Assembly: GCF_008801405.1 (NCBI RefSeq)
Contig: NZ_VZPV01000001.1
Span: 1,984,001-2,048,000 of the forward strand
From: Ralstonia insidiosa
GTDB taxonomy: Bacteria > Pseudomonadota > Gammaproteobacteria > Burkholderiales > Burkholderiaceae
Length of the DNA: 64,000 nt
Direction of reading: 5' to 3'
How positions within the stretch are numbered: position 1 is the first letter of the stretch; every line of letters starts with the position of its first letter. The translations under genes were made by a program, and so were the position numbers. The notes under the pieces were generated by a model that was given only the letters and a program-made list of their open reading frames with translations, was not told the DNA's origin and did not search any database. Below, piece by piece: positions 54,229 through 63,167 of the stretch.

Positions 54229-57200
54229 TCAGCTCAATTGCCGCATGGCGTGGCGAATCGTCTGCGCCAGCGCGGCGGTCTCAGCCGGGATGTTCTCGAT
54301 GCGCAGACGATCCTGCCCGGCCAGCTTGATCTGCCGGTTCTTCTGCACGAGGTCGATGATCTTGATCGCATCCACGGGCGGGTTGGGTATGAAATGCAGC
54401 GTGACCGCCTCCGCGCCCTTGTCGATCTTGCGGATGCCCAGCGGCACGGCTGCGATTCGCAGACGATGCGTTTCGATGAGCGACTGCGCCTGCGGCGGCA
54501 GCTTGCCGAAGCGGTCGATCAGCTCTTCCTGGATGTTGTCGATGGTCTCGCTGCTCTCGCAGTTGGCCAGGCGCTTGTAGAGTGACAGGCGCTCCTGCAC
54601 ATCACCACAATAGTCCTGGGGCAGCAGGGCAGGCGTGCCGAGGTTGATCTCGGTAGTGGCGGCCAGCGGCGCCATCAAGTCGGGCTCCTTGCCCGCCTTG
54701 AGTGACTTCACCGCCTGGTTGAGCATGTCGGTATAGAGCTGGAAGCCGATCTCGGAGATCTCGCCCGACTGCTTGTCGCCCAGCACCTCGCCGGCGCCGC
54801 GAATTTCCAGATCGTGCATTGCCAGATAGAAGCCCGAACCCAGTTCTTCCATCTGCTGAATGGCTTCGAGCCGGCGCTGCGCCTGCTTGGTCAGACCATC
54901 CAGATCGTGCGCCAGCAAATACGCATACGCCTGGTGGTGCGAGCGTCCGACGCGGCCGCGCAACTGGTGCAGCTGCGCCAAGCCGAACTTGTCGGCACGG
55001 TGGATCAGGATTGTGTTGGCCGTCGGCACGTCGATGCCGGTTTCGATGATCGTCGTGCACAGCAGGATGTTGGCGCGCTGGGCCACGAAGTCGCGCATCA
55101 CGCGCTCCAGCTCGCGCTCGTGCATCTGGCCATGGGCGACCACCACGCGCGCTTCCGGAATCAGCTCTTCCAGCTTGGCACGCTTGTTCTCGATGGTCTC
55201 GACTTCGTTGTGCAGGAAGTAGACCTGCCCGCCGCGCTTCAACTCACGCAGGATTGCCTCGCGCAGCACGCCGTCTTCTTCGCGGCGCAGGAAGGTCTTG
55301 ATGGCCAGGCGCTTTTGCGGCGCGGTGGCAATTACCGAGAAATCGCGCAGGCCTTCCAGCGCCATGCCCAGCGTGCGCGGGATCGGCGTCGCGGTGAGCG
55401 TGAGCACGTCCACCTCGGCGCGCAGCGTCTTGAGCGCTTCCTTCTGACGCACACCAAAGCGGTGCTCCTCGTCGATGATGACGAGCCCCAGCCGGTCGAA
55501 CTTCACGTCCGGCGAAAGCAGCTTGTGCGTGCCGATCACGATGTCGATGGTGCCGGCGTTGATGGCCTCGATGGCGCCGTCGATTTCCTTCTTGTTCTTG
55601 AAGCGCGAAATCTCGGCAATGCGCACCGGCCAATCAGCAAAGCGGTCGACCAGCGTCTGGTAGTGCTGCTCGGCCAGCAGCGTGGTCGGCGCGAGAATGG
55701 CGACCTGCTTGCCGCCCATGACTGCGACGAACGCGGCGCGCAAGGCGACTTCTGTTTTGCCGAAGCCGACGTCGCCGCAGACGAGGCGGTCCATCGGCTT
55801 GCCCGAGGTCATGTCAGCGATGACGGCGGCGATGGCGGCGGCCTGGTCGGGCGTTTCTTCAAAGCCGAAGCTCTCTGCAAACTTGACGTAGTCCTCGGGC
55901 GTGAGCGGGAAGGCAAAGCCTTGGCGCAGCGCACGGCGCGCGTACAGGTTCAGCAGCTCTGCCGCCGTGTCGCGAATCTGCTGCGCAGCTTTGCGCTTGG
56001 CCTTCTCCCACTGGCCGGAGCCGAGCGAATGCAGCGGCGCGGTTTCCGGATCGGCGCCGGAGTAGCGCGAGATCACATGCAGTTGGTGCACCGGCACGTA
56101 GAGCTTGTTGCCCTTGTCATAGTCGAGGTGGAGGAACTCCTCCTCACCGTTGCCCATATCGATGGAGATGAGCCCTTGGTAGCGGCCGATGCCATGTTCG
56201 CTGTGCACCACCGGGTCGCCGATCTTCAGTTCGGCCAGGTCGCGCACCATGGCATCGACGGCGGTGGCCTGCTCCTGTTTGCGGCGACCGGCGCGGCGCG
56301 TGGTCTGTGCGTACAGCTCTGTCTCGGTGATGATGGCGATGCGTTCGTCGCCGAGGATGAAGCCCTGGTACAGCGGTGCCACGCCCAGCACGAATTTGGC
56401 GTCGCTGCTTATCAGGTCGGCATAGTCGGCCACGCCTTCCGGGTGCAAACCGCTGGCGGCGAACATCTGCGCGAGCGTCTCGCGGCGGCCGGCGGATTCC
56501 GCGCAGATCATGACGCGGCAGTTGCCACGCATCAGGAACGCTTCGAGGTTGACCAGTGGGTCTTCTGCGCGGCGGTTGACAGCAACGTTTGGCAGCGGCA
56601 GCGAGAGCGGCGCATCGCCAGGCTCCGCGCGCAACACCAGACGTGCATGCGGCTTGGCCGCCACGAAGAACGCTTCCTCATCCAGATACAACGCGCCGGG
56701 CTCCAGCAACGGCCGTTCGCGGTCGTGGCGCATGAAGTTGTAGCGCTGCGTGGTGTCGGCCCAGAAGCGGCGCACCGCGCTTTCGATGTCGCCGACGAAA
56801 GCCAGATGCGTGGCGCCCGGCAGATAGTCGAACAGCGTGGCGGTCTCTTCAAAGAACAACGGCAGGTAGTACTCGATGCCGGCCGAGGGCACGCCGTTGC
56901 CGATGTCTTTGTAGATGGGCGAGCGCGTCGGGTCGCCTTCGAACACCTCGCGCCAGCGTCCGCGGAAGGCGGTGCGCGAGGCCTCATCCATCGGGAACTC
57001 GCGGCCTGGCAGCAGGCGCACTTCGTTTACGGGGTAGAGACTGCGCTGGGTGTCGGGGTCGAAGGAGCGGATGGTCTCGATCTCGTCGCCGAACAGGTCG
57101 AGCCGATACGGCAGCGGCGAACCCATCGGGAAGAGGTCGATCAATCCGCCGCGCACGGAGTATTCACCGGGGCGCATGACGGCGCTGACATGCTCATAGC

Positions 57201-57660
57201 CGGCCAGCGTGAACTGTGCCTTGAGCGCAGCCTCATCGAGCTTTTCGCCCTTCTTGAAGAAGAACGTGTAGGCCGCCAGGAACGACGGCGGCGCGATGCG
57301 CTGCAACGCCGTCGATGCCGGCACAAGCAGGATGTCGCACGCGCCGTTCTGCAGGTCATGCAGCGTGGCCAACCGTTCGGAGATCAAGTCCTGGTGCGGC
57401 GAGAAGTTGTCGTACGGCAGCGTTTCCCAGTCCGGCAGCAGCTTTACGCGCGCTTGCGGGGCAAACCAGCGCAGCTCTTCCGCCAGGCGCTGGGCGTCAA
57501 CGGCGTTGGCACAGACCACCGCCAGCATGGGTACGGCAGCGCGATGCTGCTCCAGGTAGCGTGCAAGCAGCAGGGCATCTGCCGCGCCTTGCAGGCCGCT
57601 GAAGACGAAGCGCGCCCCCGGTTTGACGGCGGGCAGGGCAGAAAGCGAGAAATCGGACAT
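54229..57660 (-). CDS. mfd: Transcription-repair coupling factor
   Basis: 1143 aa (E. coli 1148). Order: UvrB-like N-terminal domains (residues 1-350), the RNA-polymerase interaction domain around 480-560 (HSEHGIGRYQGLISIDMGNG), RecG-like helicase with Walker A CGDVGFGKTEVALRA near 620, DEEH in LVIIDEEHRFGVRQ near 735, and TRG motif HQLRGRVGRSHHQAYAYLL near 905, then a C-terminal autoinhibitory domain. It removes stalled RNA polymerase and recruits UvrA. Start MSDFSLSAL at 57660; the open frame to 57705 begins within a hairpin and is ignored. Confidence 0.96.
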   Translation of the reverse strand: MSDFSLSALPAVKPGARFVFSGLQGAADALLLARYLEQHRAAVPMLAVVCANAVDAQRLAEELRWFAPQARVKLLPDWETLPYDNFSPHQDLISERLATLHDLQNGACDILLVPASTALQRIAPPSFLAAYTFFFKKGEKLDEAALKAQFTLAGYEHVSAVMRPGEYSVRGGLIDLFPMGSPLPYRLDLFGDEIETIRSFDPDTQRSLYPVNEVRLLPGREFPMDEASRTAFRGRWREVFEGDPTRSPIYKDIGNGVPSAGIEYYLPLFFEETATLFDYLPGATHLAFVGDIESAVRRFWADTTQRYNFMRHDRERPLLEPGALYLDEEAFFVAAKPHARLVLRAEPGDAPLSLPLPNVAVNRRAEDPLVNLEAFLMRGNCRVMICAESAGRRETLAQMFAASGLHPEGVADYADLISSDAKFVLGVAPLYQGFILGDERIAIITETELYAQTTRRAGRRKQEQATAVDAMVRDLAELKIGDPVVHSEHGIGRYQGLISIDMGNGEEEFLHLDYDKGNKLYVPVHQLHVISRYSGADPETAPLHSLGSGQWEKAKRKAAQQIRDTAAELLNLYARRALRQGFAFPLTPEDYVKFAESFGFEETPDQAAAIAAVIADMTSGKPMDRLVCGDVGFGKTEVALRAAFVAVMGGKQVAILAPTTLLAEQHYQTLVDRFADWPVRIAEISRFKNKKEIDGAIEAINAGTIDIVIGTHKLLSPDVKFDRLGLVIIDEEHRFGVRQKEALKTLRAEVDVLTLTATPIPRTLGMALEGLRDFSVIATAPQKRLAIKTFLRREEDGVLREAILRELKRGGQVYFLHNEVETIENKRAKLEELIPEARVVVAHGQMHERELERVMRDFVAQRANILLCTTIIETGIDVPTANTILIHRADKFGLAQLHQLRGRVGRSHHQAYAYLLAHDLDGLTKQAQRRLEAIQQMEELGSGFYLAMHDLEIRGAGEVLGDKQSGEISEIGFQLYTDMLNQAVKSLKAGKEPDLMAPLAATTEINLGTPALLPQDYCGDVQERLSLYKRLANCESSETIDNIQEELIDRFGKLPPQAQSLIETHRLRIAAVPLGIRKIDKGAEAVTLHFIPNPPVDAIKIIDLVQKNRQIKLAGQDRLRIENIPAETAALAQTIRHAMRQLS

Positions 57661-57703
57661 GGGAGACGTCGGGTTCTTGTAGGACCGGTCGGCAAGGCAA
57701 AGC

Positions 57704-57739
57704 ATGACACCCCGCCGGCGTTTGCAGGCGGGGTGTCAT
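57704..57739. repeat. Perfect 13-bp hairpin next to the element
   Basis: ATGACACCCCGCC (57704-57716) and GGCGGGGTGTCAT (57727-57739) with a 10-nt loop. No T run follows on either strand. It abuts the larger inverted-repeat element, sharing one base. Confidence 0.6.
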
Positions 57740-58009
57740 AGGGCCTGTCGTCACGAGAAACGTGCGCGCGCAAGGCTAATTTGGGTCGCAGGGCTAGGCG
57801 TGGGCGGCGCCGCTTGGTCACTCCAAGCAAGCCGGCCGCAACGACGCCATGCGGCCCAAATTACCCTTGCCCTCCGGGTTGACCCGATCCGGGGCCATCT
57901 ACTTTGTCGGGCACCTTGCAAAGGGAGTGACCCTTTGCGGCGTTGCCCTTCGCGTAGCTGGCCCCGGCTCGGGTCAACGCGCGCACGTTTCTCGTGACGA
58001 CAGGCCCTA
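57739..58009. repeat. 271-bp structured element with 32-bp terminal inverted repeats
   Basis: The ends 57739-57770 and 57978-58009 are perfect 32-bp inverted repeats beginning TAGGGCCTGTCGTCACGAG, with TA at both outer ends. Inside are two stem-loops: 57777-57863 (TAATTTGGG with CCCAAATTA, topped by GCTTGG-TCACT-CCAAGC) and 57878-57978 (18 of 19 bp pairing, GTTGACCCGA onward, containing GCAAAGGG-AGTGA-CCCTTTGC). The two apical loops TCACT and AGTGA are complementary. It has no ORF of note. It looks like a MITE or a structured RNA/DNA element. Confidence 0.7.
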
Positions 58010-58104
58010 ACACTGGCCGCTATTATAAAATCCGCGCGAATTACATGCTGGTGACGGCTCAAAAACCGTGCAAACGCCGCATCCACGCTTATCTTTTGCA
58101 CTCC

Positions 58105-58872
58105 ATGTCCGAACCTTCCCGCCCAGGCCGACGCCGTTTTGCGCTGATTCCCTCAGCCGGCACCGGCTCGCGCGCCGGCGGCGATTTGCCCAAGCAATAT
58201 CAGGCGATCGCCGGGCGGCCGATGTTGTGGCACACCGCACAAGCCTTTCTGGGGAGCCCCGAGATCGATTCTGTGTTGATCGTGACGACGCCGGGCGCAC
58301 AACCGCTCGTGCAGCGTTTTCCCGATGGCGGTTTCGATGCACCCAGGCTGGTCGAAGTGGATTGCGGCGGTGATTCGCGCCACGCGTCGGTCATGCATGG
58401 GCTGGCAGCGTTGCGCGGGCTGGGTGCGCACGACGACGATTGGGTGCTTGTGCATGATGCCGCCCGCCCAGGTCTGACACCTGCGCTGATTGCGCGGTTG
58501 GTCGCCGCGGTGGAGGGTGAGGGCTCGCAGGCCGTCGGTGGCATCCTCGCGCTGCCAGTGGCCGATACGCTCAAGCGTGCAGACGCCGAGCAGCACATCG
58601 GTGCCACGGTACAGCGTGATGGCCTGTGGCAAGCGCAAACACCGCAGATGTTTCCACTTGGCCTGTTGGAGCGTGCGTTGCGCGAGGCACTGGCGCAACA
58701 ACGCATCGTTACCGATGAGGCCAGTGCCATTGAGGCGGCTGGCCACAAGCCGTTGCTGGTGCCCGGCGCGCTGCGCAACTTCAAGGTGACGTACCCCGAC
58801 GATTTCGCGCTGGCCGAGGCTATCCTCGCGCTGCGCGCACAAGACAAACCTCACGAGGCATCGCAAGCATGA
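58105..58872 (+). CDS. ispD: 2-C-methyl-D-erythritol 4-phosphate cytidylyltransferase
   Basis: 255-aa enzyme of the MEP isoprenoid pathway. The nucleotide-binding loop is LIPSAGTGSRAGGDLPKQYQAI, near residues 14-35, with HDAARPGLTP and VPGALRNFKVTYPDD typical of IspD. Start MSEPSRPGRRR at 58105; the upstream frame runs into the repeat element. Its stop overlaps the ispF start (ATGA). Confidence 0.94.
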   Translation: MSEPSRPGRRRFALIPSAGTGSRAGGDLPKQYQAIAGRPMLWHTAQAFLGSPEIDSVLIVTTPGAQPLVQRFPDGGFDAPRLVEVDCGGDSRHASVMHGLAALRGLGAHDDDWVLVHDAARPGLTPALIARLVAAVEGEGSQAVGGILALPVADTLKRADAEQHIGATVQRDGLWQAQTPQMFPLGLLERALREALAQQRIVTDEASAIEAAGHKPLLVPGALRNFKVTYPDDFALAEAILALRAQDKPHEASQA

Positions 58873-59375
58873 ACTGGATGGATATCCGCATTGGCCAGGG
58901 CTACGACGTACACGCCTTGGTAGAAGGCCGCAAGCTGATTCTCGGCGGTGTGGACATTCCCCACACGCGCGGCCTGCTCGGCCATTCCGATGCCGATGCA
59001 TTGCTGCACGCCATTACAGACGCGCTGTTCGGTGCCGCTGGCCTGGGCGATATCGGCCGGCACTTTCCTGACACCGATCCCGCCTTTGCGGGCGCCGACA
59101 GTCGCGTGCTGCTGCGTGAAGCCGTGCAGCGCGTGCGCAAGGCCGGCTATGCCGTAGGCAATGTCGACGCCACCGTCATCGCACAGAAGCCGAAGCTCGC
59201 ACCGCACGTGCCGGGCATGGTTGCCAACCTGGCAGAAGACCTCGGCATTGCGCCCGAGCGCTGTAACGTCAAGGCCAAGACCAACGAGAAGCTCGGCTTC
59301 GAAGGCAAGGAAGAGGGCATCGTCGCGCAGGCCATCGTACTGATCTACCGTGCGGAAGCCGCCGATCAAGACTGA
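58869..59375 (+). CDS. ispF: 2-C-methyl-D-erythritol 2,4-cyclodiphosphate synthase
   Basis: 168 aa, the usual length for IspF. Metal ligands D13 and H15 in GQGYDVHAL, HSDADALLHAI and the substrate motif AKTNEKLGFEGKEEGI. It works after IspD and IspE. The ATGA overlap with ispD shows coupling; a later ATG at 58878 (MDIRIGQGYDVH) is also usable. Confidence 0.95.
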   Translation: MNWMDIRIGQGYDVHALVEGRKLILGGVDIPHTRGLLGHSDADALLHAITDALFGAAGLGDIGRHFPDTDPAFAGADSRVLLREAVQRVRKAGYAVGNVDATVIAQKPKLAPHVPGMVANLAEDLGIAPERCNVKAKTNEKLGFEGKEEGIVAQAIVLIYRAEAADQD

Positions 59376-59389
59376 AGTGTCGCTTGACG

Positions 59390-59427
59390 AAAAACGGCAG
59401 CCCGGATTGCTCCGGCGCTGCCGTTTT
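59390..59427. terminator. Bidirectional terminator, ispF and ahpD
   Basis: AAAACGGCAGC and GCTGCCGTTTT with a 15-nt loop that itself can pair (CCGGATTGCTCCGG). It ends ispDF on the plus strand and ahpD on the minus strand. Confidence 0.85.
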
Positions 59428-59447
59428 CGTTTGTGGAGCGTGATGGT

Positions 59448-59966
59448 CTATTCGGTCGCAATCACAATGGCTGCCGCGTTGATGACCGAAGCGATGCGCC
59501 CAACGTCGCGCAATTGCTGCGTGCTCATGCCCAGCTCCCTGAGCAGCTTGTAGTGCGAGCTCACGCAGAAATGGCACTTGCCGACGATGGACGCTGCCAG
59601 GGCATACAGTTCAAAGCGCCGTCTGTCGATGCCGCCGTGGCTGCTGTAGGCGTTCATGCGGAGTTCGGCGCGCTGTGTTTTCAGGTCGGCGTCGTCGGCC
59701 ATCTCAACAAACGGATACCACGTGTTGTTCATCCCCATGAGCGCCGCTGCGGTGAGCACGCCAGTCGTCTCCTCGGGCGACAGCACGCCGGCATTGCGGA
59801 TGATTTCGGTCAGCACCTTGCTCTTCGCGGCAAAGGCTGCCGCGAGCGCCACGCCAACCGCATCCGTGCCTTCGAGCGAAGACCGCGCGATCGTGCCGTC
59901 TACGTTCAGGCGGATGTCCTTGGCGTAGTCGGGTATCAAGCCTTTTATCGTCTGCAGGAATTCCAT
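59448..59966 (-). CDS. ahpD: Alkyl hydroperoxidase AhpD family
   Basis: 172 aa, as long as AhpD of Mycobacterium. The redox motif is CHFCVSSH near residues 129-136 with the conserved Glu/His relay and the helix GMNNTWYPFVEM. AhpD reduces AhpC through lipoyl or thiol donors, and the lipoyl of PDH/SucB serves in Mycobacterium. It follows ahpC after 80 bp with a terminator between, so it may be made less than AhpC. Confidence 0.93.
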   Translation of the reverse strand: MEFLQTIKGLIPDYAKDIRLNVDGTIARSSLEGTDAVGVALAAAFAAKSKVLTEIIRNAGVLSPEETTGVLTAAALMGMNNTWYPFVEMADDADLKTQRAELRMNAYSSHGGIDRRRFELYALAASIVGKCHFCVSSHYKLLRELGMSTQQLRDVGRIASVINAAAIVIATE

Positions 59967-59992
59967 CGGCTGCTCCTATCGGCGGTGGCTGG

Positions 59993-60021
59993 AAAAAGGA
60001 AAGCCCGCGCAAGGCGGGCTT
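59993..60021 (-). terminator. Terminator between ahpC and ahpD
   Basis: AAGCCCGC (60001-60008) and GCGGGCTT (60014-60021). On the minus strand TTTCCTTTTT follows. Partial readthrough would let ahpD be expressed from the ahpC promoter. Confidence 0.7.
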
Positions 60022-60046
60022 CGACTCGGCGTGCCTTGCGTGGCGA

Positions 60047-60595
60047 TTACAGCGTGGCACCGCCAACCGCGCGGTTGCACGGGCATAGCTCGTCGGTCTG
60101 CAGGCCATCGAGAATGCGCAGGACTTCATCCGGGTTACGGCCCACGTTCAGGTTGTTGACCGACACGTGCTGGATGACGTTGTCCGGGTCGACGATAAAC
60201 GTTGCACGCAATGCAACGCCGGCCTCATGTTCGCGTACGCCGAGCTGATCAATCAGGGCGCCGGTCGTGTCGGCAAAGGACCACTGGTTGAGCTTGTCGA
60301 GGTCTTTGTGCTCGCGGCGCCATGCGAGCTTGACGAACTCGTTGTCAGTCGAGCCGCCCAGCACGACGGTGTCGCGGTCTTCGAAATCGCCGTTGAGTTT
60401 GGCGAAGGCGACGATCTCGGTCGGGCAGACGAAGGTGAAGTCTTTCGGATAGAAGTAGATGATCTTCCACTTGCCGGGGAACGAGGTCTCGGTGATGTCT
60501 TCGAACGCCGACTGGCCGCCTTCCTCGTGATGATTGAACCCCGGCTTGACGCCGACGACCTTGAACGGTTCGAGCTTGTCACCAATGGTCTTCAT
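60047..60595 (-). CDS. ahpC: Peroxiredoxin AhpC
   Basis: 182 aa. 2-Cys peroxiredoxin of the AhpC/Prx1 family that reduces peroxides. The peroxidatic Cys is in PKDFTFVCPTEIV near 57, with Thr and Arg partners (RATFIVDPDN). A resolving Cys region ELCPCNRAVGG lies at the C-terminus. AGGAGG stands 8 bp before the ATG at 60595. Together with AhpD it forms an AhpCD pair as in Mycobacterium instead of the AhpCF arrangement. Confidence 0.93.
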   Translation of the reverse strand: MKTIGDKLEPFKVVGVKPGFNHHEEGGQSAFEDITETSFPGKWKIIYFYPKDFTFVCPTEIVAFAKLNGDFEDRDTVVLGGSTDNEFVKLAWRREHKDLDKLNQWSFADTTGALIDQLGVREHEAGVALRATFIVDPDNVIQHVSVNNLNVGRNPDEVLRILDGLQTDELCPCNRAVGGATL

Positions 60596-60868
60596 GAGCG
60601 CCTCCTGAAGTTGTGCAGTGGGGGAACAGAGCTTGCAAACGCAGACTCGCCGCCGCCCCGGCAATGGGAAGAGGGGGAGCGGAGAGACGAAGAACGCGGC
60701 GGCGGGAGAGCGCAGCCTGCCGGCTGGAGTATGGTTGACGATCTCGTAACCGGCTAGTTGATAATCTCAACGGCCGTCATAGCAGATACGCAGGGCATGC
60801 TGATTCGATCACGCTAGTCGCCGCGCATGACAGCCGTGGAAGCAGGGGGTGTGCCTGAGCGGCGCGGA
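60596..60868. other. Intergenic region ahpC-risS
   Basis: 273 bp. It includes the inverted repeat GTTGA-TAATC-TCAAC (60757-60771), a T-N11-A type LysR motif that could be an OxyR-like site for ahpC, and GGTTGAC/GTAACC pairing at 60733-60751. The rest has no clear signal. Confidence 0.4.
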
Positions 60869-62230
60869 TCAGTAGCGCGTGTAGCAGGCGCTGACGACCA
60901 GCCCGGTTTCCGGTGGTGTGCGGTTCTCCAACACCAGCCGACCGCCGCTGCGCTGCAGGATGCGATTGACGATCGACATGCCGAGCCCGGCCCCCTTGGC
61001 CTCGCTGCGGGCAGATTCGAGCCGGTAGAACGGTCGCGTGAGCAGCCCAAGCTGATCGACGGGCACACCGGCGCCGCGATCGGCCACGCACAACACCACC
61101 TCGTTGTTCTGCAGCACGGTGCTGACCGTGATGTCGGCGCGGCCGGTGCCGGGCGTCTTGCCGTACCGGCGTGCGTTCTCAATCAGGTTGTCGAGAATGC
61201 GCTGCGTCTCCATCCGGTTGCAGCGGGCGATGGCCTGCGGTGCGAGCTTGAGCGTGAGATCGATGTCGTCGTGCGCCGAATACACCGGTGCCGTGTCGCG
61301 CACGAGTTCGGTCAGATCCACCTCTTCCTGCATCTCACTGGACGGGCGCGCGTAGTCGAGGAACTGGCCGATGATGGCGTCCATCTGCTCGATGTCGGCC
61401 ACCATCAGCTCGCGCGTTTGTTCGTCGACGGGGCTCATCTCGGTTTCCAGCCGCAGGCGTGTGAGCGGCGTGCGCAAGTCGTGCGAAATGCCAGCCAGCA
61501 TGACGGCGCGGTCGGCCTCGAGCTGTTTGAGGTCGCGCACCATCTGGTTGAAGCTGTGATTGGCCTGCGCCACTTCGGTGCCACCGGCTTCCGGCAGTGC
61601 TTTCGGGTCGTCGCCCGCGCTGATGGCGCGCGCCGTGTCGGCTAGGCGCTTGAGCGGCTGGTTCACGCGCGAGGTGATGAATGCCGCGCCCAGCACCGAC
61701 AGCACCAGCGCCGCCATCGACCACCACAGCCACTGCAGCCCCGGTACGTGCTCGAAACGATCCGGGCTGATGGCAACCCAGTAGTCATCGCCTTCGATCT
61801 GGAAGCTCACCCACACGCCCGGAATATCGTTGACCGCCGTGGCGATCACCGTTTCGGCACCCAGCCGGTTGCGGATTTCCTGCTGGACGAGTTGCGTCAG
61901 ATAGGGGTTGGTGTGCGGCTCGCGGTACTCGTCTTCCTTCTCACGCGGGTAGACCTTGATGCCTTCGTTCTGCACGAGGTCCAGCAGCAGGAAGCGCCGG
62001 CGCGCCGGGTCGGAATACAGCAGCGCCGCCCGCGTGAGCTTGACCACGCTGACCACCTGCATGGCGATCTGCTGCGCGCGTGGTTCACGCTCGAAAATGC
62101 GGAAGCTCTGGAACCAGACGCCCAGCGAGATGGCAATGAGCAGAGCGATCAGCATGAAGGTTCGCCAGAACAGCGAACCAAACACACTGATCAACAGATG
62201 CCGCAGCGCGGCCGGACGCGGAATGCGCAA
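60869..62230 (-). CDS. risS: Osmosensor-type histidine kinase, EnvZ/RisS-like
   Basis: 453 aa. TM1 at about 15-40 (LFWRTFMLIALLIAISLGVW), a periplasmic domain of about 115 residues, TM2 at about 168-188 (WWSMAALVLSVLGAAF), a HAMP domain, a HisKA domain with the phospho-His near 250 (AGISHDLRTPLTRLRLE) and an HATPase domain (LDNLIENARRYG, GAGLGMSIVNRILQ). Betaproteobacterial RisS is its closest kind by memory. It is read after risA with a 34-bp gap. Confidence 0.9.
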   Translation of the reverse strand: MRIPRPAALRHLLISVFGSLFWRTFMLIALLIAISLGVWFQSFRIFEREPRAQQIAMQVVSVVKLTRAALLYSDPARRRFLLLDLVQNEGIKVYPREKEDEYREPHTNPYLTQLVQQEIRNRLGAETVIATAVNDIPGVWVSFQIEGDDYWVAISPDRFEHVPGLQWLWWSMAALVLSVLGAAFITSRVNQPLKRLADTARAISAGDDPKALPEAGGTEVAQANHSFNQMVRDLKQLEADRAVMLAGISHDLRTPLTRLRLETEMSPVDEQTRELMVADIEQMDAIIGQFLDYARPSSEMQEEVDLTELVRDTAPVYSAHDDIDLTLKLAPQAIARCNRMETQRILDNLIENARRYGKTPGTGRADITVSTVLQNNEVVLCVADRGAGVPVDQLGLLTRPFYRLESARSEAKGAGLGMSIVNRILQRSGGRLVLENRTPPETGLVVSACYTRY

Positions 62231-62264
62231 GTCGGTTGCGGAAGAGAGGGGTTACTTGGCGCCC

Positions 62265-62987
62265 TTACTTGGCACCATCAGGAATGAACACGTAGCCCAG
62301 GCCCCAGACCGTCTGGATGAAGCGCGGGTTGCTGGCGTCAGGCTCGATCAGCTTGCGTAGGCGCGAGATCTGCACGTCCAGGCTGCGGTCGAAGACTTCG
62401 TATTCACGGCCGCGCGCCATTTCCATGAGCTTTTCGCGCGATAGGGGTTGGCGCGGATGGCGCGCAAACACCTTGAGCACGGAGAATTCGCCCGTCGTGA
62501 GCGTGATCTCTTCGTCGTTCTTCTTGAGCGTGCGCGTGGCCAGGTTCAGCACGAAATCGCCAAAGGCGAAGGTTTCGGGCGTTTCCGACGGCGCACCCGG
62601 AATCTCGGCGGGCCCACGGCGGCGCAGTACGGCGTGAATGCGTGCAATCAGTTCGCGCGGGTTGAAGGGCTTGGGCAGATAATCGTCGGCGCCCATTTCG
62701 AGGCCGACAATGCGATCCACGTCTTCGCCCTTGGCGGTGAGCATGATGATGGGCGTCTGATCGTTTGCGCCGCGCAGGCGACGGCAGATCGACAGGCCAT
62801 CTTCGCCCGGCATCATGAGGTCGAGCACGAGCAGGTCGAAGCGCTCACGCAGCCAGAGTTTGTTCATCGCGGTGGCGTTTTCCGCCACCAGCACGGTGAA
62901 GCCCTGCTCCCCGAGGTAGCGGCGCAGCAGATCGCGCAGGCGGGGATCGTCGTCGACGACGAGAATCTTTTGACCAGAATTTTCCAT
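62265..62987 (-). CDS. risA: OmpR/RisA-type response regulator
   Basis: 240 aa. Receiver with the acidic pocket VVDDDPR, phospho-acceptor D56 (VLDLMMPGEDG) and K106 (LPKPFNP), then a winged-helix DNA-binding domain (EITLTTGEFSVLKVFARHPR, DVQISRLRKLIEPD, IQTVWGLGYVFI). It is paired with risS. The chosen start is ATG at 62987; the longer frame to 63095 runs against the divergent gene. Confidence 0.92.
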   Translation of the reverse strand: MENSGQKILVVDDDPRLRDLLRRYLGEQGFTVLVAENATAMNKLWLRERFDLLVLDLMMPGEDGLSICRRLRGANDQTPIIMLTAKGEDVDRIVGLEMGADDYLPKPFNPRELIARIHAVLRRRGPAEIPGAPSETPETFAFGDFVLNLATRTLKKNDEEITLTTGEFSVLKVFARHPRQPLSREKLMEMARGREYEVFDRSLDVQISRLRKLIEPDASNPRFIQTVWGLGYVFIPDGAK

Positions 62988-63167
62988 GGCGCTAATGGTA
63001 ACGACAAAAACAGAGGCTCGTGGCGCGGCAGAACCCCAATTGAAACAGACGGTTACATTATTTACCGGGCCACACGAACAGTCTGTAGGAGGCACGGCTA
63101 CACTGCCTTGGCGGTTCCTCAGTTGGGGTCAAATCGTGTTGACCCCCATAAAGGGGACTGGCGTGCA

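Larger units (their letters stand above)
57661..58104. other. 444-bp mfd-ispD spacer
   Basis: Divergent region. It contains the hairpin 57704-57739 and the structured inverted-repeat element 57739-58009. To the right of the element a -10-like TATAAAAT (58024-58031) probably serves ispD. No supported ORF. Confidence 0.7.

Noticed and set aside
54814..57741. A 975-codon open frame on the plus strand opposite mfd
   Set aside because: Same reason: complementary codon bias of a clearly recognised Mfd gene; no protein motifs.
57751..58101. Short frames inside the inverted-repeat element
   Set aside because: They consist of the palindromic arms translated and change identity with strand; not protein-like.
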